Below, one piece after another: positions 24,279 to 35,760 of a stretch of DNA of 64,000 nucleotides. This DNA is from Siphonodentalium dalli (lineage: Eukaryota; Mollusca; Scaphopoda; Gadilida; Siphonodentaliidae), in contig CP136066.1 in the NCBI GenBank assembly GCA_032622095.1, positions 151,420,224 through 151,484,223 of the forward strand, read 5' to 3'. Both the position numbers and the translations under genes were made by a program. Below the pieces are notes generated by a model. It made no database searches, had not been told where the DNA came from, and saw only the letters and a list, made by a program, of their open reading frames with translations. How positions within the stretch are numbered: position 1 is the first letter of the stretch; each line of letters opens with the position of its first letter.

Positions 24279-24730
24279 GGTGCTCAATCCGATTCGATGG
24301 TCCCCGTATCATCAGATTCCAACAACAACAAAATGTTTTTAAATGCCGCTTCAGTTATCAGAATAGATTAATTGCCCAAAAATAATGCTAACCACAGTCA
24401 GCTATAGTTTAAAATTGCTCAAAACGTGTTATGTTTCAACGTTTTGTTCAACGAAATTTGGTCTAAATGCCAAATATCTAACAACGATAGCCACTTGATT
24501 TTAGAGTTACCCATCTTCATCCGCAATTTAGTCCGAGACCGTCGGCTTGACGAATATTTGCCAGGCCGCCAAACATTAATTATCTCGGGAAATAACAAAT
24601 TTCAAAAATCGATATCTGATCACTCTGAGCTTTGATGGGTGGGTTCCTCGGTTCGAATACAATATGTTTTACCCCCGAAGCCAACGCAATATTAATTTGT
24701 GAGCGTTAATTCGGATTATACATCATTAAG
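24279..24730 (-). mobile_element. MITE of the AAAGGTACTCAATCCGAT family (copy 3, reversed)
   Basis: It begins AAAGGTGCTCAATCCGAT and carries the internal block in reverse orientation (TTTGATGGGTGGGTTCCTCG ... TTTTACCCCCGAAGCCAA). The far end, GTTAATTCGGATTATAC, is degraded. Confidence 0.75.
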
Positions 24731-24767
24731 TTAGACGAAAGAGTTGCGTTGTAACATAACAGTTTAA

Positions 24768-24902
24768 TGACATAAAAACGTCCACACGGGACCGATGTCA
24801 AAATAACAAATATATATAACGATATTAACAATTATTCAACACAATATAAATACTAGTAACTATACATCATAAAGATATCAGTAGAAATTGACCTTTCTTT
24901 GA
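24768..24902 (-). repeat. Solo 3' end of the minus-strand LINE
   Basis: Closely matches 4133-4266, the 3' untranslated part of the LINE at 4.1-5.3 kb (GATGTCAAAATAACAAATAT and GACCTTTCTTTGAA). It is a heavily 5'-truncated insertion. Confidence 0.65.
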
Positions 24903-25008
24903 AGTGGTCTCAGTGCATGGGTGGGGAAGTTATGGTCAGGTATGTAGGTAATTTATAAATAAGGGTGGATACATGGAATATCCGTGGTATACCCTCAAGT
25001 GGACTTAA

Positions 25009-25494
25009 AGGTACTCAATCCGATAAAACTCCTCTCAATTACTATTTCAATGGCTTCGGGGGTCAAAAATATTTGATTCGAGTCGAGGAAGTCACCCATC
25101 AAAGCTCAGATTTGTTAGATATCGATTTTAGAAATCTATTATTTTTCATTATCGGGAATACTTTCTGGCCCAGATCTCAGGCAAAATTGCGTTACTATTA
25201 CCACTTGATTTTAGAGTTATCCATCCTTGTCTGTTTGAATAGAGTTTTGGTGTAAAAATCTCGAACAGGATACGAAATTGACGGCAAGTATTAGTACTCA
25301 TCTCGAGAACATAACAAATTTCAAAAATCAATATCTAATAACTCTGAGCTTTGTTTGATGGGTTCCTCGACTAGAATCAAATATGTTTTACCCCCAAAGC
25401 CAAAGAAATAGTAATATAGGACGCTCTGATCGGATTGTTGTTGTTGGAATCTGTTGAGATGGGGACCCTCTTTACGGATTGAGTACCTTTAACG
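25009..25494 (+). mobile_element. MITE of the AAAGGTACTCAATCCGAT family (copy 4)
   Basis: Begins TTAAAGGTACTCAATCCGAT and ends CGGATTGAGTACCTTTAA, with the usual internal GGCTTCGGGGGTCAAAA and CACCCATCAAAGCTCAGA blocks in both orientations. Both ends carry TTAA/TTA, compatible with a TTA or TA target. Confidence 0.8.
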
Positions 25495-25649
25495 AAAATA
25501 TCCTGGACTTTTTATGAAAGTTGACAGATACCTAATTGTCTTTTTATTTCTAGTCTTAAAGAGTTCTGAGAGTTCTGGGCATTCGGTTTCTCTACGCTGC
25601 CGTATAGCGTAGAACCGTAGCGTAGCGTAGAACCGCCACCTCCTCTTTT

Positions 25650-25843
25650 GTTACTAACTTGTTTAAACAAGTTAGCAACTTGTTTAAATAAGTTAGCTAT
25701 ATATAACTTAAGTACACAAGTTACTAACTTGTTTAAACAAGTTAACTAACTTGTGTAAACAAGTTACCAACTTGTTTAAACAAGTTAGCTAACTTGTTTA
25801 CACGGGTTACTAAATTGTTTAAACACGTTAGCTAACTTGTTTT
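25650..25843. repeat. Array of AACTTGTTTAAACAAGTT palindromes
   Basis: About nine units of the perfect 18-bp palindrome AACTTGTTTAAACAAGTT or close variants, joined by AGC, ACT or ACC spacers (first perfect unit 25656-25673). The array lies between direct repeats of TACGCTGC..CCGTA (about 25599 and 25847). No terminal inverted repeat is evident. Confidence 0.85.
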
Positions 25844-25849
25844 GTACGC

Positions 25850-26292
25850 TGCATGCCGTAGATCTGAGTTCATTTAATTCTGTACACATCTTCGATATCA
25901 GAAAATATTTAGATGGGACCCATGAGCCCATTAATAAAAGGTTATGATGGCCAGATATCGACTTAAATGTGGAAGTTTTAACGTTTTGAATTTTTTGTTT
26001 CAGCCCAGCAAGACATATCCAATGATCGTCTCTTATAAAGTGTGTCCATGCCCAAAGCGGTATGTCATAATGAGCGTTCACAATTGTGAGCTTTAGTGGT
26101 CGTTTTCGCTGTATTACTATTGTGTGATTTTGTGGATTTTCACCATGCCTGTTTGATGCGAATGGTGGAGATTGAATGTATTTTTCATTTTTTGTTGGCT
26201 GGAAATTCTGAATTATTTGTTGCTAGATCGGAAGGGGGATCATTTTTTAGATATATATGTACCAGTATTATAAGTTACTAGTCAGGCTTAAA
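25850..26292. other. Presumed 3' flank of the ASB gene
   Basis: Downstream of the ASB stop. No strong AATAAA signal was seen on the minus strand within ~300 bp. No other gene. Confidence 0.4.
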
Positions 26293-27222
26293 TTATTGTT
26301 TAGAATCGGCCATGAGGATATATTGTCGTAATGCTTGTGGTATCTCCACCTGATTCATCGCTATAGGGGTGTCCTTTCTGAGATATCGTCTTAAGGAAAT
26401 CCGCACCGTCGAGAGCAAGCTCCTTGGATTCCGTATCAAGTCAGCCAACTTTACAACGGCGTCTTCATCCTCGGGAGGAAACCGAAAACATATATCACCG
26501 TACGTACAGCCACGTCTCATTCATTTTGGCCAGAGAACAACCAGCATCAATCAGCAGGAAGACCATATCCACATAGCCCCGAATTGCAGCCACTTCGAAA
26601 GGCGATCTTGGCCAATTATAAATAAGATGGACACCAAATGGGCCGTGGGATGGGTTACTCCCGCATGATAAAACGTTCAGATCCACAAATTGTTCTATAA
26701 GAAATTTCACAAAACTCGTGTGGCCCTTATACACAGAGTTCCAAAGAGGAGTGACGTCGTGTGAATTTTTTACATCTGGATCAACACCATATTTAAGAAG
26801 TGCTCTGCCGAGCGCAACGTTGCCGTTCCATGCAGCACAATGCATGGGCGTGTCCATCTCCCTGTTTGCGTTACACACGTTACATGTTTTATCCAATAGC
26901 GCCAGGGCAATGTCGGTGTTGTTGCCAAGGCACGCCAGAGATAGTGGAGTATTCTTGCACCCTGTCTCTTCGTCGTGTTTCGCCTCTCTCCTTAGTAGAA
27001 TATCTACGATTTCGTGGTGATTTTGAAACGCGGAGTAGTGCAGAGGAGAAAATTGGTTATAGCTGTTGTAGCGTTCGATGGGTGCTCCAAACTCCAAAAG
27101 CAGCTCGAATATGGCGACATTTCCTGTCCTGGCACATTCAACCAATGGGGCAAACCCGTCATAATAGCTGTTTGCCAAATCCCTATTTTTGACTAGCAAC
27201 TTACGGCATCGTTCTATGTCCC
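26293..27222 (-). CDS. ASB-family protein (ankyrin repeats and SOCS box), terminal exon, with frame discontinuity
   Basis: The acceptor is TTATTTGTTTCAG; the exon opens GDIERCRKLLVKN and runs to TAA at 26295-26293. About six ankyrin repeats follow, including NQFSPLHYSAFQNHHEIVDI, NTPLSLACLGNNTDIALALL, DTPMHCAAWNGNVALGRALL and VTPLWNSVYKGHTSFVKFL. The last 75 codons are in the +1 frame and encode DICFRFPPEDEDAVVKLA and then a SOCS box (NPRSLLSTVRISLRRYL ... IPQALRQYILMADS). SOCS boxes of ASB proteins recruit elongin B/C and cullin-5 to make ubiquitin ligases; the ankyrins choose the substrate (known for the family). The ankyrin frame stops at 26495 and the SOCS frame is open from 26523, so the shift falls in that ~28-nt overlap. 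It is either a sequencing indel or a real break. Upstream exons were not found. The ASB subtype cannot be assigned. Confidence 0.88.
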
Positions 27223-28227
27223 CTGAAACAAATAATTGAAAGTGATCAATATCTTACTGACAACACTTATAACAATTCTTTTTATGAAACTCTTTTTGAA
27301 GTCACATTGAAAAAAAATATTTGTACCGTTAGTGTAAACATATATACTTTTATTTCCTATTCCAAACAAATACCATGAATTACAAATGACACCGCATTTC
27401 AAAATAGATCGAAGTGGTATACATATGAATACGGTGACCCAACCAGAAGTCTTCTACCTATGGCTACATCTCCCGTCCCCATGGCAAAATAAGTGGGTGG
27501 GGTAGTAGTTCAGGAAGGAGTTAGGCATACAAGAAGGAAGAACATAGTGTTCCGGATAGCAAGATGGAAAGAAAGAAGGGAGAGAAAGGGGATAGAAACG
27601 AGAATTAAAAAGGGGACGGAGGAAGTTGTGACAGGATGAGTGGTGGAGATTTTTCATTAAAGCCACACAGTGAGTATCTTCGGTACTAGCCTACTAGGTC
27701 TCCCGATTCCCACAAGTTACCCCCTTCATCGGGGGGGGGGGGGGGTCGCGCAAAAAAATTCCGAAACAAGGCCGGGATGGGGGGGGGGGTCGCAGCTCAT
27801 GAAAACATGTTTTTTCCGGTGTTTGCAATTTTTTTCCTTTTGCCCTTTTTTGACCTAATTACAAGCTGTTTAGCCTATATAATGATTGTTTTGATGTGTT
27901 ATGAGCTAAAGAACACCTGTAGCGTACACACAAGATGCTAGGTACAGTTCCCTGTTGTCAGGTTGGCCTCAGAATTTTTTTTATTATTTGGTCCCTTCTA
28001 ATACTAAGTAAACATTCGTGAAATTTTTAACTGCGCTGGCCCACCTGAGTTGGATAACCAGTTGGTATGTAAATATATTATAATGAACTCTAAAGACAAA
28101 TAAACCACATATAATTCAGTAAGTAAAATAAAATATCACATTACCACTATCTGTGGTATCAAACTGAAATTAACTCTCCAAGTCTGATATGAAACTGAAA
28201 TAATTGTAAAATAAATGTAGAACATGC
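27223..28227. other. Presumed intron of the ASB gene
   Basis: Directly upstream of the ASB exon acceptor. Contains two G-rich runs (27729-27744 and 27780-27789) but no recognisable exon. Confidence 0.5.
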
Positions 28228-28693
28228 CTGTTCTATGGAATCCTATTAGGGCCACTTGCTAATGGCGCTTTCCGCCGAAAGCGACAAAAAGTGCGCCATT
28301 AGTAACGCGCCGAAAGCGCCGAAAGCGCCGAAAGCGACATAATATGCGCCGTTACGGCGCACTATTTGTCGCTTTCGGCGCGCGCCGAAAGCGACAAAAT
28401 GTGCGATATTAGCGCATGTTTCGGCGCGCCGAAAGCGACAAAATGTGCGCCGTAACGGCGCACATTTTGTCGCTTTCGGCGCGTTACTAATGGCGCACTT
28501 TTTGTCGCTTTCGGCGCGCGCCGAAAGCGCCATTAGGCATACTATTAGGTCCACTCCCTAATGGCGCGCGCCGGAAGCGACAAAAAGTGCGCCATTAGGG
28601 TATGTTTCGGCGCGCGCCGAAAGCACCGAAAGCGACAAAAAGTGCGCCGAAAGCGCCATTAGCAAGTGGCCCTAATAGGATTCCATACTGTTC
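28228..28693. mobile_element. GC-rich foldback element E2 built of GCGCCGAAAGCGACAAAA modules
   Basis: The TIRs are 39 bp and perfect, beginning TATGGAATCCTATTAGGGCC (28234-28272 and 28649-28687). They are flanked by the exact 6-bp duplication CTGTTC (28228-28233, 28688-28693), or 8 bp with one mismatch if the element starts at ATGG. The 376-bp interior consists almost only of GCGCCGAAAGCG and ACAAAA(A/T)GTGCGCC modules in both orientations, separated by ATTAG/CTAAT. GC content is far above the flanks. The frames found in it are by-products of the repeats. Confidence 0.88.
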
Positions 28694-29940
28694 TCTAATC
28701 TATAAACATGTTTCTGGCACAAAGTTACTAATACTATACAAGACAACAGTGCTATTCTACAGTGTTGCATATCCAATTATTAATGAACAGAGACATCCAC
28801 ATGGATCTCAATCAGTCTCAATAGCATTGTCTTAGTAAAACATGACTGTCTTTCACTTGTGAAATAATGAGATATTATTTATTTATATGCGCTATTCTAC
28901 AACCATTTAGTTATTGTTAATATTAAAATGATCCATCTAACCACGTACACTGCATATTGTAAAACAGGCAAGAAACAGTTTGATAAGTGTCTAGTCTGAA
29001 ATACTTGGGTAATTTTGTGCCAGAAAAATGTAATCAAAGTTTCTTGTTAAACTCATTCATGTCTTAATCCAGATTAGATAAAGATGTTGTAAGACACTTT
29101 GCACAACGATAATTGAAACTTCACTTGAGTTTAAATTAACCTAAATAATTCTTCAATCAGCTTCAACGTTTTTCAAAATTCAATTTAGAAATGTCAGTTG
29201 AACGACATCGATGATAAAATGAAAATCAATATATCTGATACATTTTGCATAGAAAGTCACTGCTACGTCTGACTCCATTAAATCCAATAAGATCGGCGTC
29301 GATCGTTCATAGGAAACTATATTAATACCACCAGTCAAAAACACTTATAAGGACACACGTCCAATGGAAATATATAGGACATACACTCTATGAAATACCG
29401 CATAACAAAAAGAGCTAAACTCTCAGCACAAGCAATACACTCATATGAGATTTAAAACATTTATCTAGAAAACCCCATCTCAACCTGGGCAGCACACTGG
29501 GCAGCATATAATTTTCCGGTGTGTTGTGTGTTTACAACTTCACTTTAACTAGCAACTTTAAAAAATATATAAAGTGACACGAGTGCATTTCATGGATAAA
29601 TGCACATTACACAAAGTCCAGTGCAAAGTCTGGAATAAATAATTAGATAAAATAATTATTTTTTTAAAGTTGTTTCACTGGTTGTGTTGAGTTTTTCATG
29701 ATAAATGATTTCAATATCATGAGTGTATTGCTTATGCTCATAGTTATCATTTATTAGTCTTTGAGTTTAACTGGTGGCGAAAGTACACCAAAGTTGGATG
29801 ATGCTGGAAAAAAACAGAATGGTCAAATTACGAATGACTGATAATTATTATATATGTTCATTCTAATTTAACCATTCTCTGTTTCTCAACATCAGCCACC
29901 TTCACTGGACATTCTACACCCTGATGTTTTTGCCTATAAT
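28694..29940. other. No gene seen
   Basis: AT-rich DNA. A weak inverted repeat (ATGCTGGAAAAAAACAGAAT with its partner near 29870-29895) is the only structure. Confidence 0.45.
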
Positions 29941-29974
29941 GGCTCTCCATGTGGTATGTTCATTCAAATGTGAC

Positions 29975-30137
29975 TGGAAAGGGGGGGGGGGGGTCCCAAA
30001 ACCATGAGTGGAAAAAATATTTCTTTTGCACAAGGAGGGGGGGGGGGGGGGGGTGGGGGTCCAAAGTGCTGCAAAAAAAAAAAATCAGCGTTGTGTATGC
30101 AAATTTTTGCCTGACCCCCCCCCCCCCCCCCCCCCCG
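29975..30137. repeat. Poly-G / poly-C bounded segment
   Basis: Runs of about 14 G (29979-29992) and about 19 G (30036 on), then about 22 C (30115-30136) enclose ~80 bp of mixed sequence. The G and C runs at opposite ends make an inverted pair. Related G-run phrases occur at 27.73 kb. Confidence 0.6.
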
Positions 30138-30477
30138 CCTTCATAACGTTTTTTTTATAATACGGTAAAAATAGGTTGACGATTATCGCAATACTGCAGA
30201 CATCGCATACCGTAATACACACACTCCGCTAATTATCTTCATCCGGGCACTCTGAACAAACGGGGCCCGAATGTTCGTTATGTCGCAATATACTCAAAGT
30301 GCCACTTTAAGATTGAGTATATTATACGTGATCCTCATATATAGCAGTTATCATGCGCCCAAACGCCATTTGTTCTGTTAAACCCAAAGTGAGATAACTC
30401 ATGAGTTGGACATGCATATAGAATTTATAGATGGCATTTATGCGTCACCTTATATAGTGCGACACGCGTATCTATCG

Positions 30478-30600
30478 TTACGGGGACCCCCGGTAATTCG
30501 GTTGGTACGGTGCATAGTGCGTTAGGCCAACACAGGCCGATCAGCGACGGCGAAGCTGGATCAAATCCCGGCAAGAACACAAAGGGAAAATAAATTGATT
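30478..30600 (+). mobile_element. tRNA-derived SINE (candidate)
   Basis: The box A region resembles tRNA (GGTAATTCGGTTGGTACGGT, about 30490-30509). It is followed by GGCCAACACAGGCCGATCAG and a degenerate box B, GGATCAAATCCCGG (30561-30574), at a plausible pol III distance. An A-rich tail AAAGGGAAAATAAATT follows. It is not a functional tRNA because the clover-leaf does not close. Confidence 0.5.
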
Positions 30601-30767
30601 CGTGCATGTATATGTATACCTGCATGGGCAAGTTTGTCGGTTGATTAATTGCTGAGGGTCGGGGTTTCTACGTGAAGTGGGGGGGGGGGGATTTCCCAGT
30701 GGAATTAACCCTCTGTGAGCTCATTCCTCCACACATAAAATCGACAACGGCGTTATATGGGTACATG

Positions 30768-31320
30768 TAGATCATATCTACTCCGCCGGCTTATATATGT
30801 CTGTATAGAGAAACTATTATACCAGCTAGTACAAAACCTGGGTATAATTTTTAATTTTGTGACTGGGGAGTGTCTATATAACGTGAAAAAACACAGTGTT
30901 GGTATAATCATTTCTTATTTATTATACCTGTTACTTAATAATTTATTTCACTGTAGGTGACTGTCCCAACTCCAAATTTAAGTTAAATACACGATTTAAG
31001 TGACTTTGTGAGCGATTTTGCTTTGCGTCGCTTACAATTATGGAATTTCGCCGGGGTAATTAATTCAATGTTTATTGCGATATCGGCTCACAAAAGTCAC
31101 AAACAAATCATGCAATCACGAACTGGGACCACACCGAAATGTGAAGTAGATTGGCAAGGAACAAGTGTTAACAATGAAATATACTCCCTGCCTTGTTTGT
31201 TCATGTGTTAGAAAGTCCGCTGTCACAACTGTTAAGAAAATCAAAAATATATCTTATGTACTGCCGGAATACGATCTCTATGGTCGTTTAAAGCGGAGTA
31301 GAGCTCCATGGCATGGTCGT
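30768..31320. mobile_element. TAGATCATGCC-family TIR element (copy 3, diverged)
   Basis: Left TAGATCATATCTACTCCGCC with right GCGGAGTAGAGCTCCATGGC..., inverted. The interior shares ACAAAACCTGG and GAGCGATTTTGCTTTGCGTC (in reverse) with the copies at 10.1 and 21.8 kb. Confidence 0.6.
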
Positions 31321-32127
31321 ATAGCTGCTGAAATGACGATAAGCCCACAGGGCATCAACATTTTTTTTACCCCACCCCCAATAATACTTAATCCTATATA
31401 TAGATCATAACCGTTCGTCTGAAGCAATTTTTACACGGATATAAGGGTGGGGGGCGGCCGTGAAACAATTCCAGGATACAAGGTCCGGGTGGGTATAGGT
31501 CTTTCTGAGCGTCGATCGCAGATTTTTCCAATACCATGTTAATTGATTTTCCAAATCAATGTTTATAGATAAATTATGACTACTAAAATTATTTTTAATG
31601 TTCAGGATTATAAACTGGACCAAAATAAAACATTATTCAAGAGTTTCAATATTTACCCAATATTTGTTCTTTTATAACGCGTATCATGGGGTGGTCATGC
31701 TTTTATTGAGGAAAAAAACAAGCAAATACATCAGTTCTCACAGGCTTTCATGATTGTTTTGTATCTTAAATTACGCATACGATGCCAATATCAGCTCAGT
31801 TACTTCTTCAAAATGTATGAATATCGAAATATATACAGATTACCTGCATATCATTGTATGATGTTCGTCATTGTGTAGACGAGACCTTGGATTCTGGGAC
31901 TGATGGTGGGCCCAAAAATTGAAAAACTAAAACTTTCAACCTTGTATCCTGGAGTTTTTCCTGACTCCCCCTGCTGGATACACCAAATTGAAGAGTAATG
32001 AAATATTGTTCTACCTATATATGAGGCATTTATGGAACAAATATTATTTTTGTGTATTTTAAACCGGTCTGTGGACTTAAAAATAAAATTATAGCCCCGA
32101 AGAAGATAGATACCTTTCTATGGGGTT
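31321..32127. other. No gene seen
   Basis: AT-rich, no recognisable features. Confidence 0.45.
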
Positions 32128-32334
32128 AAAGGTACTCAGAACGTCCGTTTGAACCTGTTTGAATACGAGTTTCTAGGCTAGAAACAATTGAAATAATTAA
32201 CTTAAAAAAATAGATATCTGATCACTCTGAGTTTTGACGGGTAGGTTCCTCGACTCTAATCAAATATTTTTTTAACCCCGATGTCAAAGAAATAGTAATT
32301 TAGGAGCGTCTGATCGGATTAAGTACCTTTAAAG
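32128..32334 (-). mobile_element. MITE of the AAAGGTACTCAATCCGAT family (copy 5, internally deleted)
   Basis: Begins TTAAAGGTACTCAGAACG and ends ATCGGATTAAGTACCTTTAA but is only ~207 bp. It retains GATATCTGATCACTCTGAGT and TTTTTTAACCCCGATG in reverse. It is immediately adjacent to copy 6, sharing the TTAAAGG junction. Confidence 0.75.
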
Positions 32335-32763
32335 GTACTCAATCCGAATTAACGCTCGCAAATTACTATTTCCTTGGCTTCGGGGGTAAAAAATATTTGA
32401 TTCGAGTCAAGGAACCCACCCATCAAAGCTAGGAGTGATCAGATATCGATGTTTGAAATCTATTATTTTAAGTGGCCGAGTAAACAGACGACGAGAAGAA
32501 CTTATCTGACCAAATTGCGGATGAAGATCTATAACTCTAAAATTCAGTGGGCTTTTTTGTGTCAGATATTTGAGAAACCGGCAAAATTTCGTTGAACTAA
32601 ACGTTGATAAATAACAGGTTTTGGGCAATTTTATACTAATATACAGTTGATTATTTTTGGGCAATTAATCGATTATGATTACTGAAGTGGCATTTAAAAA
32701 AAATGTTGTTGTTGTTGGAATATGATGATATGGGGACCGTCGAATCGGATTGAGTACCTTTAA
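32331..32763 (+). mobile_element. MITE of the AAAGGTACTCAATCCGAT family (copy 6)
   Basis: Complete: TTAAAGGTACTCAATCCGAA to ATCGGATTGAGTACCTTTAA with the full internal block (GGCTTCGGGGGTAAAAAATA). It lies head to tail with copy 5. Confidence 0.8.
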
Positions 32764-33346
32764 GTATTATTTGGGTCGGTCAATTTTTGTTATGGGGACC
32801 CGCATGTGGATAACTCCAAATAATAAAAAAAACAAACGTACCGCCGTTAATAGCTCGGATGAGCATTGACTCATCAAGACCGCTTGGTGGAGTATATAAT
32901 CTGAGCATGTTGTTCGTCACGTGGAAGCTGGGTCCCGTTCTAGAACTCTCCGTGTCATGTCATATCTGTATAGGGCCCTACATCCATGCAGTTCCTAATG
33001 TTCCAGATAATATGCAATAGTTACCGTACTTCCGGGTTTAAAAGCACATAAATAAAACTTGCGCTATTTTTATCCATGACGAAGAACCATTAATCGAGGA
33101 TATAAATATAATAATGAATCGATAAGTATATTTTAAAATAGAGTGATGTCCCGTTGACAGCAATCTGGAAAAGGCATACCACACCGTTAGAAAAGAGGCA
33201 CAGGGACCAATCTGAAGAACCAGTAGTTGGTTCTTCGTGATTCAAAGACAGTTGTAGAACCAAAATTACCTACAATTATACTGCCATTTTTGATCTTTAG
33301 AATTGAAGAACCAAAAGTGGACAGACGGATTATTTACAACTAAACT

Positions 33347-33455
33347 TCAATCATCGTCGTTGTTTTCCTCGTCGTCGTCATTATCATCGTCGTCATCGTA
33401 ATCATCTTCATTGCAATCGTCATCGTCAATGTCGTCGTCATCATCGCTGTCGTAG

Positions 33456-33488
<33 letters not shown>

Positions 33489-33526
33489 CAACCACCATCT
33501 CTATCTTCGTCGTAGTCACGGGTCAT
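33347..33526 (-). CDS. Asp-rich 59-codon ORF in a (GAT/GAC)n repeat (doubtful)
   Basis: Starts ATG ACC CGT GAC TAC GAC and stays open to TGA. About two thirds of residues are Asp, with a run of eleven, and Asn, Glu and Tyr are scattered among them. The codons mix GAT and GAC, so it is not a pure microsatellite. No splice signals, promoter or neighbours support expression. It may be a decayed trinucleotide repeat. Confidence 0.2.
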
Positions 33527-33919
33527 CCCCTTTAGTGCAGCGGTAAAATTGAAAAAGTGCTCTAGTTTTCGAGATACCCAAAAATATTATTTTTCAAACA
33601 TTATAGATCAAATGAGTATTAAAATAATGCCAAAATATTTAATCAGTATGGTGCAGCTGTATGCTGTAGCAGTTATCTGACAAGCATATGTAGAAAGAAG
33701 TTAACAGAAATTTGGAACGGTTAGAGAAATAATGGATTTGATCTACCCCTCCCCCAAACACTTTTTTTTGTCGAAAAAATACATATTTTTGTTAAGAAAT
33801 TTACCAATTTCCCAATTGATCATAATAGGACCCAACATAACTCGTTTGGTGAAAATTGAGCCCGGGGATATTGCTAAAGTGATTAAAGATGTGTTCGGGC
33901 TTCCAGACTTCAAATTACA

Positions 33920-34255
33920 ACAACAACAACAACACATTTCATTTACCGTAGTAAGTATCGCATATCACAAGTACAAATTCTCGCTTTAAATGCAGTAGTT
34001 TGAACTGTGACCTATCGAGTAATCACATTAAAACGTCCCCTCTCTGTCATTGTGGCAAAATAGAAACAGGACATCATTACTTATTGGAGTGTCTGAATAC
34101 AATGGTTCTATAGGACTGAATTTCTATACGCCATACCGAATGTTATTTGATCAGAAATACTCTTTTGTGTGGAACACAGGAACTCAGTCAACGTGAAAAT
34201 ATTAAAATATTTGACATGGTTCAAACGTTAATTTTTCATAACGCTGTCGAGCCCT
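33920..34255 (+). pseudogene. Non-LTR retrotransposon RT-ORF tail with zinc knuckle
   Basis: Broken frames give KTSPLCHCGKIETGHHYLLE followed by Cys, the C-x-C...H...C knuckle near the end of jockey/CR1-group ORF2 proteins, then IFDMVQTLIF. The preceding RLR-like region is frameshifted. The degenerate satellite begins just beyond it. Confidence 0.6.
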
Positions 34256-34449
34256 GCTGAGCGCAAAATTTACCCTCACCAGATCTTCTGTCATCTCACG
34301 GCGACGAACGCCAACAAAATTATATGTATATCATTGTATCCAATCAGCTCCAACTGGATTACATCTTCACTTTCCCCATATAGTCTCTCTCTCTCCCATA
34401 TAACTTGTGTACCTCCTAATAGAACTACCCTATGTCCATAGCCTAATAT

Positions 34450-35760
34450 AAAACTCGGAGCATATCCCTCGAGTTCATGATGTTTTCATGACTTAAAAGA
34501 GCGTATGTCTCACATAAACAGTTACATTTTTGTTATTTGTTTTTGTAAAGTGCCACATGCTGTCGGAAACCAATACAGCCTTATATATCGTACAGTGTCG
34601 GATAGAACAGCCATTCGGCTACAACACAATTATGAGAGCATAATCCCTTCAATTCATGATGTGTTCAAGACTTCAAATAGGGTAAGGGTTCATAAAACTG
34701 AATGTTTGACAGCCGCTTGTTGTGAAGTGGCAAACGGTGCAGACTTTCGGGAACCCACATGTGTATATCCTGATAAAAATTAACCTTTGGTCAAACCCTT
34801 GGATAATAGTGTGATCATATTATTTCAGCATGTGGCGTCTTCAAAATAAAGTATAGGGGGTCCTCAAAATTGTGCCTTTCTTATTTTCCCGCCACTTTTA
34901 TTTAAGTGCTCATGCTTTCTGAACCCAATCCATCTATATAAATTGTGTACATCCTTATACAACTCTTTATTGTCCATACACTCAGTCAAATGGTGATAGC
35001 GTTCCAGTTCGTGGTGTGTTTTATTCTTCAAATTGGATAGGGGGGAAATAAAAACAGGCGAAAATCGCATTATTTATTTTCCGGTCGCTTTTTGTGAAGT
35101 GTCACTGACTATTTATTTCCCGATAGAATAGCCATGTGTCCAGATCGTCGTTTAACATTGAGAGCACATCCATTCAGTTCGTGATGGGTTCAGTGATTTA
35201 CATGTGGTATGGGTCCCTTAAAATTCGCCTTTATCGTTTTCCGTCTGCTTTGTGTAAGGTGCCACGGTGTTCTCGCGAACGGTTGGTTCGCGGGAGCATT
35301 GCATCTTTTCTGACAGAACAGCCAATATACGCCAAGGATTATGACAGAACATCCATTCGGTCATAATCTCGGGTGATATTGATAGCATTATATATACCTT
35401 CAGCTAGTGGTGTGTTCAAGACTTCAAATAGGGACTGGAATCCCCTAAGACAGTGAAAATTAGCCATTTTCGTTTGCCGGCCGCTTGTTGTAAAGTGCCA
35501 TAGGCTTTCGGGAACCATCTCATCCATAACAGATTCGTATTTCCGGATGATACTACCAATTGTGTCCACAACCTCAGTTAAAATTGAGAGCATATCACTT
35601 CAAGTGGGATAGTGGGGTCCTCAAAACATAGAAAATTCGCCTTTCGTGTTTGCCAGAAGCTTTTTGTAAAGTGCCCCAGGATTTCGGGGGGACCAAACCA
35701 CCCATATCAATTGATAATTCCGTGATAGCACTACCTTTCGTTCACACACTCAGCTGAGGT
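34450..35760. repeat. Degenerate ~190-bp tandem satellite, left block
   Basis: Recurring phrases occur in fixed order: TTGAGAGCATAT, TTCAGTTCGTGGTGTGTTCA, AGACTTCAAATGGGGTA, GAAAATTCGCCTTTC, TTTTTGTAAAGTGCC, GGGAACCAACCCATCCAT, then TTCACACACTCAGTTAATAT. Six or so copies begin near 34460, 34630, 34960, 35157, 35375 and 35585. Copies are well diverged, so the array is old. Confidence 0.8.

Noticed and set aside
25785-26081. 98-codon minus-strand frame downstream of the ASB gene
   Set aside because: No domain, overlaps the palindrome array, and lies in the presumed 3' flank.
28246-28554. 102-codon minus-strand frame rich in Ala/Arg/Cys
   Set aside because: Lies wholly inside foldback element E2; the open frame comes from the repeated GC-rich module.
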